Shown: positions 14,847 through 21,299 of the stretch, piece after piece | Numbering within the stretch: position 1 is the first letter of the stretch | How the letters are laid out: each line of letters opens with the position of its first letter | IMG/VR virus record: IMGVR_UViG_3300028925_001648 | Span: 1 to 28,916 of that record | Reading direction: 5' to 3' (one strand) | DNA from: a virus | Length of the DNA: 28,916 nucleotides | Program-made: the position numbers and the translations under genes | Notes under the pieces: model-generated | Told to the model about the DNA's origin: nothing | The model's database searches: none | What the model saw: the letters and a program-made list of their open reading frames with translations, nothing else

Positions 14847-15096
14847 TATCAGTTTCTATAAATGTTATAAGTGGCATATTAAGACTTTCTTCATTTGAAG
14901 TTACATCTACTCTTTGTTGTGGTTTACCATAAAAATACTCAAAGAATAATTTGACCGCCCATTGTTCCTTTTTTTCTAAGCCCTTTTGTAATGATTCTAA
15001 AGCCATACTATTCATAGGCGTTAGATTTTCTATTAGCTTTTGTTCTTCAGCTTTTGCCTTACGCCCTGCTCCTATTCTTTTTCCTCCATGTTCCAT
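14839..15096 (-). CDS. terS: Terminase small subunit
   Basis: This 85-residue protein begins with the basic motif 'GGKRIGAGRKAKAEEQKLIENL', typical of small terminase DNA-binding N-termini in Bacteroidota phages. An oligomerisation helix follows (SMALESLQKGLEKKEQWAVKLFFEYFYGKPQQRV). The family recognises the packaging site and regulates TerL. The stop (14839-14841) overlaps the inferred CTG start of terL, consistent with translational coupling. The leader holds a TATTATATAATA element (15125-15136) and a perfect 12-base palindrome (15108-15119), so this gene probably heads a transcription unit. It is short for the family, but complete by pattern. Confidence 0.8.
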   Translation of the reverse strand: MEHGGKRIGAGRKAKAEEQKLIENLTPMNSMALESLQKGLEKKEQWAVKLFFEYFYGKPQQRVDVTSNEESLNMPLITFIETDTE

Positions 15097-15107
15097 TTTG
15101 AAATATT

Positions 15108-15119
15108 TTGATTAATCAA
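15108..15119. promoter_or_regulatory. Palindrome TTGATTAATCAA in terS leader
   Basis: This perfect 12-base palindrome sits 5 bases downstream of the TATTATATAATA element and 11 bases before the terS ATG. That places it near a transcription start if the element is a -10 box. An operator for a dimeric regulator is possible. AT-rich palindromes also arise by chance. Confidence 0.35.
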
Positions 15120-15124
15120 GTCTA

Positions 15125-15136
15125 TATTATATAATA
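15125..15136 (-). promoter_or_regulatory. TATTATATANTA element upstream of terS
   Basis: The minus strand reads TTTCTATTATATAATATAG, 28 bases before the terS ATG. It shares TTTCTATTATATA with the copies at 13501 and 27999. It does not touch a start codon here, which argues for a promoter element over a ribosome-binding feature. Confidence 0.45.
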
Positions 15137-15141
15137 GAAAT

Positions 15142-15525
15142 CTACTTGAATTCGTTTGGCATCATTAATCTTATTCCTAACTCTGTTTGCGCCCATATCC
15201 TAATTTGGTTTGCATATACCTCAAAGTCTTTTGTGTTTAGTCTAGCGGTACTATTTACAGTTTGTAGTCCTATTTGAATCCCATTTACCTCAACACTTTG
15301 CCACTCACTTTGAAACTTAATCTTTAAAGCGTCATGCATCTCATCAGGAAAATAACCCAATTCATTTGACAGAGGTTGTACTATACAAGCCCAATAATAA
15401 TTATTTTGCATATTACTTCTATTGTTTCTTTGTTTCTTTACATCTACTAAATAGTCATTGCCTAATTCCTTTAAATAGTTTATCAGACTTTGCTTATCTT
15501 TATTGGAGTTTATTACAAACTTCAT
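15142..15525 (-). CDS. ninB: NinB-like recombination protein
   Basis: This 127-residue protein contains 'VKKQRNNRSNMQNNYYWACIVQPLSNELGYFPDEMHDALKIKF', matching the NinB (lambda Orf) signature R.R...QN..YW..I...L....G....EMH..LK..F. NinB proteins bind single-stranded DNA and help phage recombination, consistent with ERF and NinG elsewhere in this early module. The ATG overlaps the upstream stop (TAATG at 15525), and the gene is the last before the terminase leader, so it may end the early transcription unit. Length is close to the family norm of about 140. The name rests on motif memory, not a search. Confidence 0.7.
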   Translation of the reverse strand: MKFVINSNKDKQSLINYLKELGNDYLVDVKKQRNNRSNMQNNYYWACIVQPLSNELGYFPDEMHDALKIKFQSEWQSVEVNGIQIGLQTVNSTARLNTKDFEVYANQIRIWAQTELGIRLMMPNEFK

Positions 15526-15782
15526 TATTCAAATGGTTCGTCTAGCCCTCTCTCTCCTATTAATCTTTCTTTAGCACCATCCCAAAGCTTATCCCCTCTT
15601 TTCTTTTTACTTAATGACTCTTCTGTTCTTTTTAATTGTGGGAATCCCTTTTCAGGTTCGCTATCCATCCACAGTCCACAATCACACAGGGCTTGAATCG
15701 TTACCCAACTACCATCTCTTAATCCAATAGTCTGCTTTCCTATCTCTTTAGTTTCTCCGCAAGTGCATTTGTATAGTGTCAT
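15525..15782 (-). CDS. Small zinc-ribbon-like protein
   Basis: This 85-residue protein has two CxC pairs: Cys7/Cys9 in 'YKCTCGETKEIG' and Cys33/Cys35 in 'ALCDCGLWMDSEP'. The spacing is compatible with a single zinc ribbon. The rest is charged (EESLSKKKRGDKLWDGAKERL) and probably helical. It overlaps the neighbours at both ends by a few bases (ATGA with the upstream gene, TAATG with ninB), so it is part of the early operon. No enzymatic motif is visible. Nucleic-acid or protein binding is inferred from the metal-site pattern. Confidence 0.65.
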   Translation of the reverse strand: MTLYKCTCGETKEIGKQTIGLRDGSWVTIQALCDCGLWMDSEPEKGFPQLKRTEESLSKKKRGDKLWDGAKERLIGERGLDEPFE

Positions 15783-16042
15783 TGTGCTAACCCTCCTGTC
15801 CTTGTTCCACTTTTTTTATATAATCTATCTAACTCAAAGTGTAAAACATTAATAGCTTTTTGTATATCCTGTTCAGCAGGACTACCCTCTTTTTTTCCTG
15901 CTCTTAATATGTATTGAGTTGCTTGTGCTGTCCATGCGCTTAACTCAAAATCATCTACAATATTTCTAGCTGAATAACCGAATTTAGTTCCTGTATAATA
16001 ACTAGGTTCGGGTTGTTTTTTGTAATCTTCGGGCTTTATCAT
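15779..16042 (-). CDS. DUF3310 protein
   Basis: This 87-residue protein matches the DUF3310 pattern: an aromatic N-terminal segment, 'DFELSAWTAQATQYILRAGKKEGSPAEQDIQKAINVLHFELDRLY'. The helix with 'YILRAGKK' and 'D..KA...L..EL' is the hallmark. The family is common in phages of many hosts and has been called SaV-like or a nucleotide kinase-like protein, but its activity is not established. It overlaps the upstream 73-residue gene by 41 bases and the downstream gene by 4. It lies in the early operon with recombination genes. Confidence 0.75.
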   Translation of the reverse strand: MIKPEDYKKQPEPSYYTGTKFGYSARNIVDDFELSAWTAQATQYILRAGKKEGSPAEQDIQKAINVLHFELDRLYKKSGTRTGGLAQ

Positions 16043-16223
16043 TTTCTAAAATTTTAATTAATCCTTCTTGTGTGTTTAGTGTTCTTGGTTTATTTAAACC
16101 CCTATATTCTTCAGGGGAGTATATAAGCTTAACTTCTCTTATTAAATCATCATTATCATATTTTACCACCCATCTACTAGAGTGGTGCATCTTAGTCCTT
16201 TTTAAGTGTGTTAAATAACTCAT
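16002..16223 (-). CDS. Small hypothetical early protein
   Basis: This 73-residue basic protein (MSYLTHLKRTKMHHSSRWVVKYDNDDLIREVKLIYSPEEYRG...) is unrecognised. The start overlaps the previous stop by four bases (ATGA) and its 3' end overlaps the DUF3310 gene by 41 bases, a longer overlap than usual here. It contains no cysteine or membrane segment. The C-terminal basic helix 'ILENDKARRLQKTTRT' could contact nucleic acid. The overlap geometry supports it being real, but its function is unknown. Confidence 0.6.
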   Translation of the reverse strand: MSYLTHLKRTKMHHSSRWVVKYDNDDLIREVKLIYSPEEYRGLNKPRTLNTQEGLIKILENDKARRLQKTTRT

Positions 16224-16621
16224 TCTGTATATTTTTTATATAGTTTTTTTATTCCATCAAAGCTTGTAGAGATACAAGACCCACAGTTTGTTGTAGGACT
16301 GTAATTTGTTGTGTATATCGTGTTGTATAGTTCTATCATTCTATGTTTTGCTGTTACATTTTTTGCTCTCCCTGATTTAAGATCAGGCCATAAATTAATT
16401 ATCTCATCTACAATTTCCTGTGGCAAATCATCAGGCGTTTCTATATCTAAAGTTTTTAACCAATACTTCTCAGGACATTCCATAGGAGCAATTCTTGCTT
16501 TTATCTTCATAAAACATAAGCACCTTTTACATTGACCTGTTGGCTTGAAATAATAAACACAATTTTTACAAAGAGCAATTCTTTCATTATAGATTTCATT
16601 AGGTGCAAAAAATCTATTCAT
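16220..16621 (-). CDS. Cysteine-rich zinc-binding-like protein
   Basis: This 133-residue protein has cysteines at 18 and 21 (CKNC), then a second cluster CKRCLC near 31-36, and Cys49 in 'MECPEKYW', so a treble-clef or ribbon site can be proposed. The C-terminal half contains 'NCGSC' near 112-115. A helix 'DLPQEIVDEIINLWPDLKSGRAKNV' lies between them. The pattern is recurrent in flavobacterial phages, but I know of no assigned function. Its ATG overlaps the stop of a 29-residue microprotein (ATGA), and its own stop overlaps the next ATG. Confidence 0.65.
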   Translation of the reverse strand: MNRFFAPNEIYNERIALCKNCVYYFKPTGQCKRCLCFMKIKARIAPMECPEKYWLKTLDIETPDDLPQEIVDEIINLWPDLKSGRAKNVTAKHRMIELYNTIYTTNYSPTTNCGSCISTSFDGIKKLYKKYTE

Positions 16622-16707
16622 TTTCCCTTTTTTATAGTTCTATCAGGTGCAGAAAAACCAAACTGCATAATAAAGCTGTCGTGTGTTTTTGGGTTATATA
16701 TCTTCAT
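16618..16707 (-). CDS. 29-residue microprotein between sigma-like and Cys-rich genes
   Basis: ATG 16707 opens a 29-codon frame (MKIYNPKTHDSFIMQFGFSA then PDRTIKKGK) ending in TGA 16618-16620. The ATG overlaps the end of the sigma-like gene by 14 bases, and the TGA overlaps the next gene's ATG as ATGA. This fills what would otherwise be a 72-base gap in a region with no other gaps. The geometry is the only evidence, as no homologue is recognised. The C-terminus is basic. Confidence 0.5.
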   Translation of the reverse strand: MKIYNPKTHDSFIMQFGFSAPDRTIKKGK

Positions 16708-17248
16708 TTATCTTTTTTTTAATCAAAGTTCTTATTTTATCTATTGTGTTAAATAAACTATTCCTGCTAATACCTGTCTTCTCTGCTAAAGAATCTAAAG
16801 TATTCCCATCATAATAATACAACTTAAAGACACCTCTGTCGTACCAATAAACATCATCTAATATTTCGTCTATTTTATCTAGCTGAATATGTTTAATCTC
16901 AACGTCATCTTCTAAAGGTAAATTATAAATACTCTTATGAAAATTATCCGTAGATGTGTGTGTCATGTTTATTCCATACAGGTTAGTATAGTATTTTTTG
17001 TACTTATAATAGAAAGGACTCCTCTTGCTAGTCAATGCCCTTTTCAATACTACTGCTCCATACCTTATGATTCCATCCTTTCCTGAACTATCATATATTG
17101 CTTTTAAGCTGTCAGGATTCATTTGAAAGAAATATATCATAAGTTCCTGAACAGCATCATTAACATCATCATGGTCTTTTGTTAATCCGTAACACATCTT
17201 TCTAAAAAAAGAACTTAATTCCGATATCTTTAAATATATATCAGTCAT
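16694..17248 (-). CDS. Sigma-70-like factor (ECF-type)
   Basis: This 184-residue protein has the layout of a small sigma factor. Residues 10-45 (LSSFFRKMCYGLTKDHDDVNDAVQELMIYFFQM) resemble region 2 helices that bind the RNA polymerase beta' coiled coil. Residues 150-180 (NTLDSLAEKTGISRNSLFNTIDKIRTLIKK) are a clear region-4 helix-turn-helix. The central linker is long and lysine/tyrosine-rich. Proteins like this are common in flavobacterial phages and may redirect host polymerase. The repeated TATTATATANTA element before late genes is a candidate target, by inference. It overlaps the upstream gene by 8 bases. An alternative is a sigma-fold regulator without promoter activity. Confidence 0.65.
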   Translation of the reverse strand: MTDIYLKISELSSFFRKMCYGLTKDHDDVNDAVQELMIYFFQMNPDSLKAIYDSSGKDGIIRYGAVVLKRALTSKRSPFYYKYKKYYTNLYGINMTHTSTDNFHKSIYNLPLEDDVEIKHIQLDKIDEILDDVYWYDRGVFKLYYYDGNTLDSLAEKTGISRNSLFNTIDKIRTLIKKKINEDI

Positions 17249-17600
17249 TTTTTGGTTCTAAAACATCTAGTCTGTCTACTGTTTCTCTAAGCAATTGGTC
17301 TAATACTAACCGACATGCTCTTATTGATGCTGCATTGCTTTTAGTTTCTGCACCTGCAAAGAATCCATTTGTTGCAACTGAAACATTTATAGGGATTAGC
17401 ATAATCCAATCATAAAAACCTCCATCTTCCCTAACACCTTCTCCATAAGAATTAGAATACTCCATTATAACATCTATCACTTCAAGATAATTATTAAGTT
17501 TGGGTTTTGTTGTGATATCTTGAACAAACTCTTTGCACATAGAAACATAAACCCCAACTATTGACCTGTGTTCTTCACTTGAATAAATTGGCTTATGCAT
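17241..17600 (-). CDS. Hypothetical early protein
   Basis: This 119-residue protein of mixed helix and strand is unrecognised. 'HRSIVGVYVSMCKEFVQDIT' and 'YLEVIDVIMEYSNSYGEGVREDGGFYDWIMLIPINVSVATNGFF' suggest a compact globular fold. The C-terminal 'AASIRACRLVLDQLLRETVDRLDV' is helical. No metal or nucleotide motif is seen. It lies between NinG and the sigma-like gene, overlapping the latter by 8 bases, so they are probably co-expressed. A 21-base gap separates it from ninG. Confidence 0.55.
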   Translation of the reverse strand: MHKPIYSSEEHRSIVGVYVSMCKEFVQDITTKPKLNNYLEVIDVIMEYSNSYGEGVREDGGFYDWIMLIPINVSVATNGFFAGAETKSNAASIRACRLVLDQLLRETVDRLDVLEPKND

Positions 17601-17621
17601 ACGCCAAAGATACTGAAAAAG

Positions 17622-18026
17622 TTACTCTATTCCCTTTTCTTTTTTTAACTTTTTAACAGCCTCTTTGTAATAACTTATTTTTTCTTCATAATCTATCCTA
17701 GAAAGTTTTAACATTTGCCTTGATTTTTGTTGTAGTTCTTCAGCAGTTCCCTCTCCATATTCAGAATCTAAAGCCTTACTAAATTTATACTGTTCCCCTT
17801 GACCGAAAAGATTATCTGCTGCTGACTGTGGTTGTACGTTGATCTCACACCACCGAGTTGATAGGCATTTTCTAGAAATGAAATGACCTGCGTGTATGTT
17901 TTTGTAATGGTATAAACGCCCTGATGTATAGCACTTCACAAAACCCATATAATCAGCATCTCTAAGCCTTATGTAAAGGCTAAAGAATTTGTCTAGTTCT
18001 TTTTTAAGTTTACTAATTGTTTTCAT
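17622..18026 (-). CDS. ninG: NinG-like recombination nuclease
   Basis: This 134-residue protein matches NinG (Rap): an N-terminal helix 'LDKFFSLYIRLRDA', then 'GFVKCYTSGRLYHYKNIHAGHFISRKCLSTRW', 'NVQPQSAADNLFGQGEQYKFSKAL', and a lysine-rich helix at the end. The central C...H.GHF..R...  W...N..PQ...DN segment is HNH-related, and the family processes branched DNA in phage recombination. It overlaps the preceding winged-helix gene by four bases (ATGA). Together with ERF and NinB it completes a recombination module. It is shorter than lambda NinG (204 residues), but the core is present. Confidence 0.8.
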   Translation of the reverse strand: MKTISKLKKELDKFFSLYIRLRDADYMGFVKCYTSGRLYHYKNIHAGHFISRKCLSTRWCEINVQPQSAADNLFGQGEQYKFSKALDSEYGEGTAEELQQKSRQMLKLSRIDYEEKISYYKEAVKKLKKEKGIE

Positions 18027-18436
18027 ATACTCTTAATCAAATCAGCAACTAATTTCCAATCTTCAATTGTACTATTATTTTTGTTCTTATATAATTCACG
18101 CAAAGAATTTAAAGAATCACCTACTCTTTGCTTTTTTGTTTTATTAGGGTTTTTTATATTTATAGGAAGTCTGTCTGTTAAATCCCATTCAATTGATGTT
18201 CTTCCTGTAATAGTACACTTTCTGTTTTGAACCTCATAAATAACCCCAAGCTTTCTTAATTCAGTAAACCTTGTTGCTTCTTGTTTAATAACACTCATGG
18301 TTTCATATACCTCTCTAGTTGTAGATGGCTTTCCCATTGATAATAAAGCTGAATAAACTTTGAATCTCATTTTAGATAATAAGCCATTTCTTTGAATCTG
18401 ATTATAGCAGTCTATTGATGTTTGTCTTGTTTTCAT
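18023..18436 (-). CDS. Winged-helix DNA-binding protein
   Basis: I choose ATG 18436 (MKTRQTSIDCYNQIQRNGLL, 137 residues) because it forms ATGA with the upstream stop. An ATG at 18457 would lie inside the previous gene. Residues 18-80 look like a winged helix: 'LLSKMRFKVYSALLSMGKPSTTREVYETM' and 'ATRFTELRKLGVIYEVQNRKCTITGRTSIEWDL', the latter with recognition helix and beta wing. Such proteins in phage early regions act as transcription or replication regulators. The C-terminal 50 residues are charged helices. The start overlap implies co-translation with the 61-residue gene. Confidence 0.65.
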   Translation of the reverse strand: MKTRQTSIDCYNQIQRNGLLSKMRFKVYSALLSMGKPSTTREVYETMSVIKQEATRFTELRKLGVIYEVQNRKCTITGRTSIEWDLTDRLPINIKNPNKTKKQRVGDSLNSLRELYKNKNNSTIEDWKLVADLIKSI

Positions 18437-18618
18437 TGCAGATGTTTTTCTACACATTGATAAACAAAATCACTATCTTTATTTATTTCATCTAGCTGTT
18501 TGTCATTCATTTGTTTACCGTTATAATCTGCACTTACTATAAAAGCATCACAGAAATCAGGATAATCACAAGTGTCAATCCCTTCTACTTCAATATTGTC
18601 AATTTTTTTGTAGTCCAT
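18433..18618 (-). CDS. Small acidic hypothetical protein
   Basis: This 61-residue acidic protein (MDYKKIDNIEVEGIDTCDYP, DFCDAFIVSADYNGKQMND) has two cysteines near residues 17 and 23 and an 'ELDEINKDSDFVYQCVEKHL'-type C-terminal helix. I have seen similar short acidic proteins, all of unknown function, in bacterial and phage genomes. Its stop forms ATGA with the next start, and its start lies one base after the previous stop, so it sits firmly in the early operon. No further role can be supported. Confidence 0.6.
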   Translation of the reverse strand: MDYKKIDNIEVEGIDTCDYPDFCDAFIVSADYNGKQMNDKQLDEINKDSDFVYQCVEKHLQ

Positions 18619-18619
18619 T

Positions 18620-18988
18620 TTATTTCAATAGTTTTGGTTCGGGTCTATAATATAAAATTCTCTTAGGATTTTCACCACTATCAAACTGCGCCCTAGCTTC
18701 CCATATTAATGATTGATGACTTTTTAACCATCTAATATAGACAGGGATATTAAAGTGTATAAAATCAGTTTTTATGTCTGCTCTTATTCCTTCATAAAAA
18801 GCGTTTTGAGCATCTTCAAAATAAAAGTTTTTATATATTCTTTTTAAATCTTTAGCTAAGTCTTGTGCCATAATCATAATTGTATCTTCTTCTACATTAT
18901 TTTGCCCTAAACCAATATATGTTTTGCTGACTAAATCTACTGAGTTCATTAATAAATCTTCATCACTCATTGTTTTAATTGTTTTCAT
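18620..18988 (-). CDS. Hypothetical early protein
   Basis: This 122-residue helical protein begins MKTIKTMSDEDLLMNSVDLVSKTYIG. 'EEDTIMIMAQDLAKDLKRIYKNFYFEDAQNAFYEGI' in the middle and 'FIHFNIPVYIRWLKSHQSLI' near the end resemble the replication-associated helical proteins often found after a winged-helix initiator in these phages. The activity is unknown. The start overlaps the upstream replication gene by 14 bases and one base separates it from the next gene. A helicase-loader or initiator-accessory role is possible by position only. Confidence 0.6.
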   Translation of the reverse strand: MKTIKTMSDEDLLMNSVDLVSKTYIGLGQNNVEEDTIMIMAQDLAKDLKRIYKNFYFEDAQNAFYEGIRADIKTDFIHFNIPVYIRWLKSHQSLIWEARAQFDSGENPKRILYYRPEPKLLK

Positions 18989-19595
18989 TTTTTAATTTTT
19001 GTTTTAATTTTTCTTTTACGTTAATATTTTTTTGTAAATGCTGATGTATTTTACTCATTGTTTGTGGTTTCTCCCAATTCTTTAGATTTTTCTTCCAACG
19101 CAACAATCTTAATTTTATCTCAAAAGTATTTTGTTTTTGGTATCTCATTTTCTTTTTTCCCTCAGTCCAATAGTTTATAAAATCATCTAACATATCTTTA
19201 GAATAATCAAAAGTCATAACTTCTAAAATAAATTTTTCTTTAGTTATATTTATATTACTTGTATTATTATTACTTGTATTATTATCTTTCATCTTTTTAT
19301 GTATAGGGCTATCCACCTTTTTCGTGATACCTATACATCTTTTTATTATCTGTTTCTTATCATTCCTTTCTAAAATTACATTTATAAATCCTAATTTTTT
19401 TAAATCACTAATCCAACTGCTAATAGTATTTTTGCTTACTTCATACAATTCAGCAAAATAATTATTAGTTGCATAACAATACCCTAACTTTCCACTTAAT
19501 GCAGTTATCTCACCATATAGAAGCTTTGCATTAGGTTTTAAATTAGAGTATCTTACTTCAGCAGGAATAATAGCATAATAGCCAGGTTTCTCCAT
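18975..19595 (-). CDS. Winged-helix replication initiator-like protein
   Basis: This 206-residue protein begins 'GYYAIIPAEVRYSNLKPNAKLLYGEITALSGKLGYCYATNNYFAELYEVSKNTISSWISDLKKLGFINV', a clear helix-turn-helix replication domain (residues 4-75) as in phage replication O or DnaD-like proteins. A low-complexity Asn/Thr/Ser linker (about 105-118) is coded by two perfect copies of a 15-base repeat at 19254-19283. The lysine-rich C-terminus could bind DNA or the host helicase. It probably recruits host replication proteins, as no phage polymerase or helicase is seen in the window. Its ATG overlaps the preceding stop (TAATG). The role is inferred from family pattern. Confidence 0.7.
   Translation of the reverse strand: MEKPGYYAIIPAEVRYSNLKPNAKLLYGEITALSGKLGYCYATNNYFAELYEVSKNTISSWISDLKKLGFINVILERNDKKQIIKRCIGITKKVDSPIHKKMKDNNTSNNNTSNINITKEKFILEVMTFDYSKDMLDDFINYWTEGKKKMRYQKQNTFEIKLRLLRWKKNLKNWEKPQTMSKIHQHLQKNINVKEKLKQKLKNENN
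19254..19283. repeat. Two tandem 15-base repeats inside replication gene
   Basis: ATTACTTGTATTATT occurs twice head to tail with no mismatch, in the linker-coding part of the winged-helix replication gene and within AT-rich surroundings. It encodes repeated Asn-Asn-Thr-Ser-Asn. Lambda-type phages carry origin iterons inside the initiator gene, so an origin is conceivable, but two units are few. Confidence 0.5.
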
Positions 19596-20104
19596 TAAAT
19601 AATTTCTAAGTTATATTTACAATCTTGGAGGGCTAACTTACATAATTCTAATTGATTGTAGAGATCTTTATAAGAAACTTTAATATCTGCTTCAACTTTG
19701 CCTGATGTTATCCTTATTATTGTCTGATGTTTATTACTGCTTTCAACTCCTTTATCTTTTAGGTATTGTTTTAAATGATATAAGTCAGTAAATATTCTTT
19801 TTGAATCCTGAATATTAGAGTATGCATTGAATACCAAATTAAAAATCTCTCTATATTTAGGGAAAGACCTGTAATTAGATTCATGCATTTTTTCGTAATG
19901 ATATATTAAACTCCTATCTCTTTTAAGTGCTTTTGCAATAATCTCTCTCTTTGTTTCATTAACTATCCTAGATATTACACTAACCACGCTTCGGGGTATT
20001 TGATATTCGCTTTTTCTACTTCTGTATGAAAGCGCACCTTTACGCAACCCCACCAATGATGTGGTGAGGTTACATAGGTTTTTAAAGTTTTGCTCTGCTA
20101 TCAT
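19595..20104 (-). CDS. DnaA C-terminal-like DNA-binding protein
   Basis: I use ATG 20104 (MIAEQNFKNLCNL, 169 residues), one base after the upstream stop. In-frame ATGs at 20119 and 20140 lie within the DUF3127 gene. Residues 37-85 (SVVSVISRIVNETKREIIAKALKRDRSLIYHYEKM) resemble the DnaA domain IV helix-turn-helix, where the 'RDRSLIYHYEK' part corresponds to 'RDHSTVIHAIKK'. There is no ATPase domain. The rest is helical with a C-terminal coiled coil. A DnaA-box-like TTATTCACA lies at 22270-22278, a possible target. It overlaps the next gene as TAATG. The function is inferred; it may bind the origin or act as a regulator. Confidence 0.6.
   Translation of the reverse strand: MIAEQNFKNLCNLTTSLVGLRKGALSYRSRKSEYQIPRSVVSVISRIVNETKREIIAKALKRDRSLIYHYEKMHESNYRSFPKYREIFNLVFNAYSNIQDSKRIFTDLYHLKQYLKDKGVESSNKHQTIIRITSGKVEADIKVSYKDLYNQLELCKLALQDCKYNLEII
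20046..20071 (-). other. Strong hairpin inside DnaA-like gene
   Basis: The minus-strand RNA has AACCTCACCA paired to TGGTGGGGTT (10 pairs, one G-U) around a CATCAT loop, about 35-58 bases after the start codon at 20104. The plus strand would have a C-A mismatch, so the structure suits the mRNA. No T tract follows. Confidence 0.4.
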
Positions 20105-20105
20105 C

Positions 20106-20426
20106 TTAAAATGGGTCATTGTCAGAAGTAACAAAATCATTATTTACTTCAGCATTACTTTGATTTGTAAAATGATAGCCATCTATATTATGATAGTATT
20201 TGCCTTTATATTCTCTTGAATAAACATTGCACAAAATAGCTACTGTCATTCCCTCCTCTAGCATATTCATTTTTGCAATCTTATCACCAAAAGCACTAAC
20301 ACATACTAAGTTATTAAACTCCTCTCCTGTCTCAATTACAATAGATTGTTTTTGCCATTCTTTACCTGCTTTACTTGTTCCACTTTCTAGTGGTAAAATT
20401 GTTTTTAATTTTCCTTTTACTTCCAT
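20106..20426 (-). CDS. DUF3127 single-strand-binding-like protein
   Basis: This 106-residue OB-fold-type protein has 'VKGKLKTILPLESGTSKAGKEWQKQSIVIETGEEFNNLVCVSAFGDKI' and 'EGMTVAILCNVYSREYKGKYYHNIDGYHF', the DUF3127 pattern. The family is a small single-stranded DNA-binding-like group in Bacteroidota and their phages. The acidic/aromatic tail (FVTSDNDPF) ends in DNDPF, close to the SSB C-terminal tip (D-D-I-P-F) that recruits replication proteins. It follows the ERF recombinase, the usual pairing of annealing protein and SSB. The DnaA-like gene starts one base after its stop. Confidence 0.8.
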   Translation of the reverse strand: MEVKGKLKTILPLESGTSKAGKEWQKQSIVIETGEEFNNLVCVSAFGDKIAKMNMLEEGMTVAILCNVYSREYKGKYYHNIDGYHFTNQSNAEVNNDFVTSDNDPF

Positions 20427-20452
20427 GATTTTGTATTTATTTAGTTATTAAA

Positions 20453-21016
20453 TTATTTATTTATTTCTTGCTTTAACATTCTCATCAATGTGCTTTCTTG
20501 CTTTTCTGACATTGAATAGTTATTCATCTTAGACATTACAGCTGAGCCTTTTCCTGTATTAATAAATTCTAGCATAATGTTATATACATCAGTAGTCATT
20601 TTAGGTTTAGCAATTGGCTCATTTACTTTATTACTATCAGCATCTTTAGTATCATCTAGCAAAAATAGATTACCTAAAGCATACTTCTTAGCATAAGAAC
20701 TACTACTTCCAAAACTCTGTGCAATATCCATTCCTTTTCTATCAGGATTAATACCTGCCTGAGATTCTACTGATATAGTAGTTTCCCCATCAGAAATAGT
20801 AGCCTTAGAGTTTAAAACTAAGTACCCTGCAATTTCCTTTGTGGTTTCTGTAAAAGTTAAGTAACAACCATACTTCTTTAATAATGGTTTAACAGCCTCT
20901 AAGATATCTTCAGCACTTCTGTACTTATACTTGCCAAAACTGTTAAATTGGTTCTTAGGAGCTTTTAATTCGCTTTGTATAGCTATTAAATAATCCTGCT
21001 TTTTTTCTGTTTTCAT
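20453..21016 (-). CDS. erf: ERF-family single-strand annealing recombinase
   Basis: This 187-residue protein has the ERF core: 'LKAPKNQFNSFGKYKYRSAEDILEAVKPLLKKYGCYLTFTE' (18-57), 'SKATISDGETTISVESQAGI' (70-89), and the diagnostic 'GMDIAQSFGSSSSYAKKYALGNLFLLDDTKDAD' (95-127). These proteins anneal single strands for recombination-dependent genome circularisation or replication. The C-terminal 50 residues are a helical tail. The ATG overlaps the upstream stop (TAATG), and the DUF3127 SSB-like gene follows after 26 bases. Confidence is high from the conserved GxxxxxxYAKKYALxNLFxxxD(T)KD pattern. Confidence 0.9.
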   Translation of the reverse strand: MKTEKKQDYLIAIQSELKAPKNQFNSFGKYKYRSAEDILEAVKPLLKKYGCYLTFTETTKEIAGYLVLNSKATISDGETTISVESQAGINPDRKGMDIAQSFGSSSSYAKKYALGNLFLLDDTKDADSNKVNEPIAKPKMTTDVYNIMLEFINTGKGSAVMSKMNNYSMSEKQESTLMRMLKQEINK

Positions 21017-21297
21017 TATATTATATTTATTATTAATGCTTTGTTTTTATATTGTTTTTTATATTCTTTCAGTCTTTCTTTGTCCTCAAAGTCATAACCT
21101 TCATCAACATTAAGTCCTGAAACCTCACAATAGTGATTAAAGGCTTTGTCTATTTGCTTTCTAGTTCCAAAGATTCTAATCGCCTGACTGTAATCTTGTA
21201 TGTCATTATCATAACAACCAAATTGCCTATTCCATTTTGAGTTAGATACAAATTTACCATTAGGGTAAAAGTAGTATGAGTCGCATTCTAGTATCAT
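21016..21297 (-). CDS. Hypothetical early protein
   Basis: I take ATG 21297 (MILECDSYYFYPNGKFVSNS, 93 residues), just after the previous stop. A longer frame to 21366 would add a hydrophobic stretch overlapping the upstream gene. The sequence has 'WNRQFGCYDNDIQDYSQAIRIFGTRKQIDKAFNHYCEVSGL' and ends in a lysine-rich segment. No family is recognised. Its stop overlaps the ERF start as TAATG, so it probably belongs to the same operon and is early expressed. Confidence 0.6.
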   Translation of the reverse strand: MILECDSYYFYPNGKFVSNSKWNRQFGCYDNDIQDYSQAIRIFGTRKQIDKAFNHYCEVSGLNVDEGYDFEDKERLKEYKKQYKNKALIINII

Positions 21298-21299
21298 AA

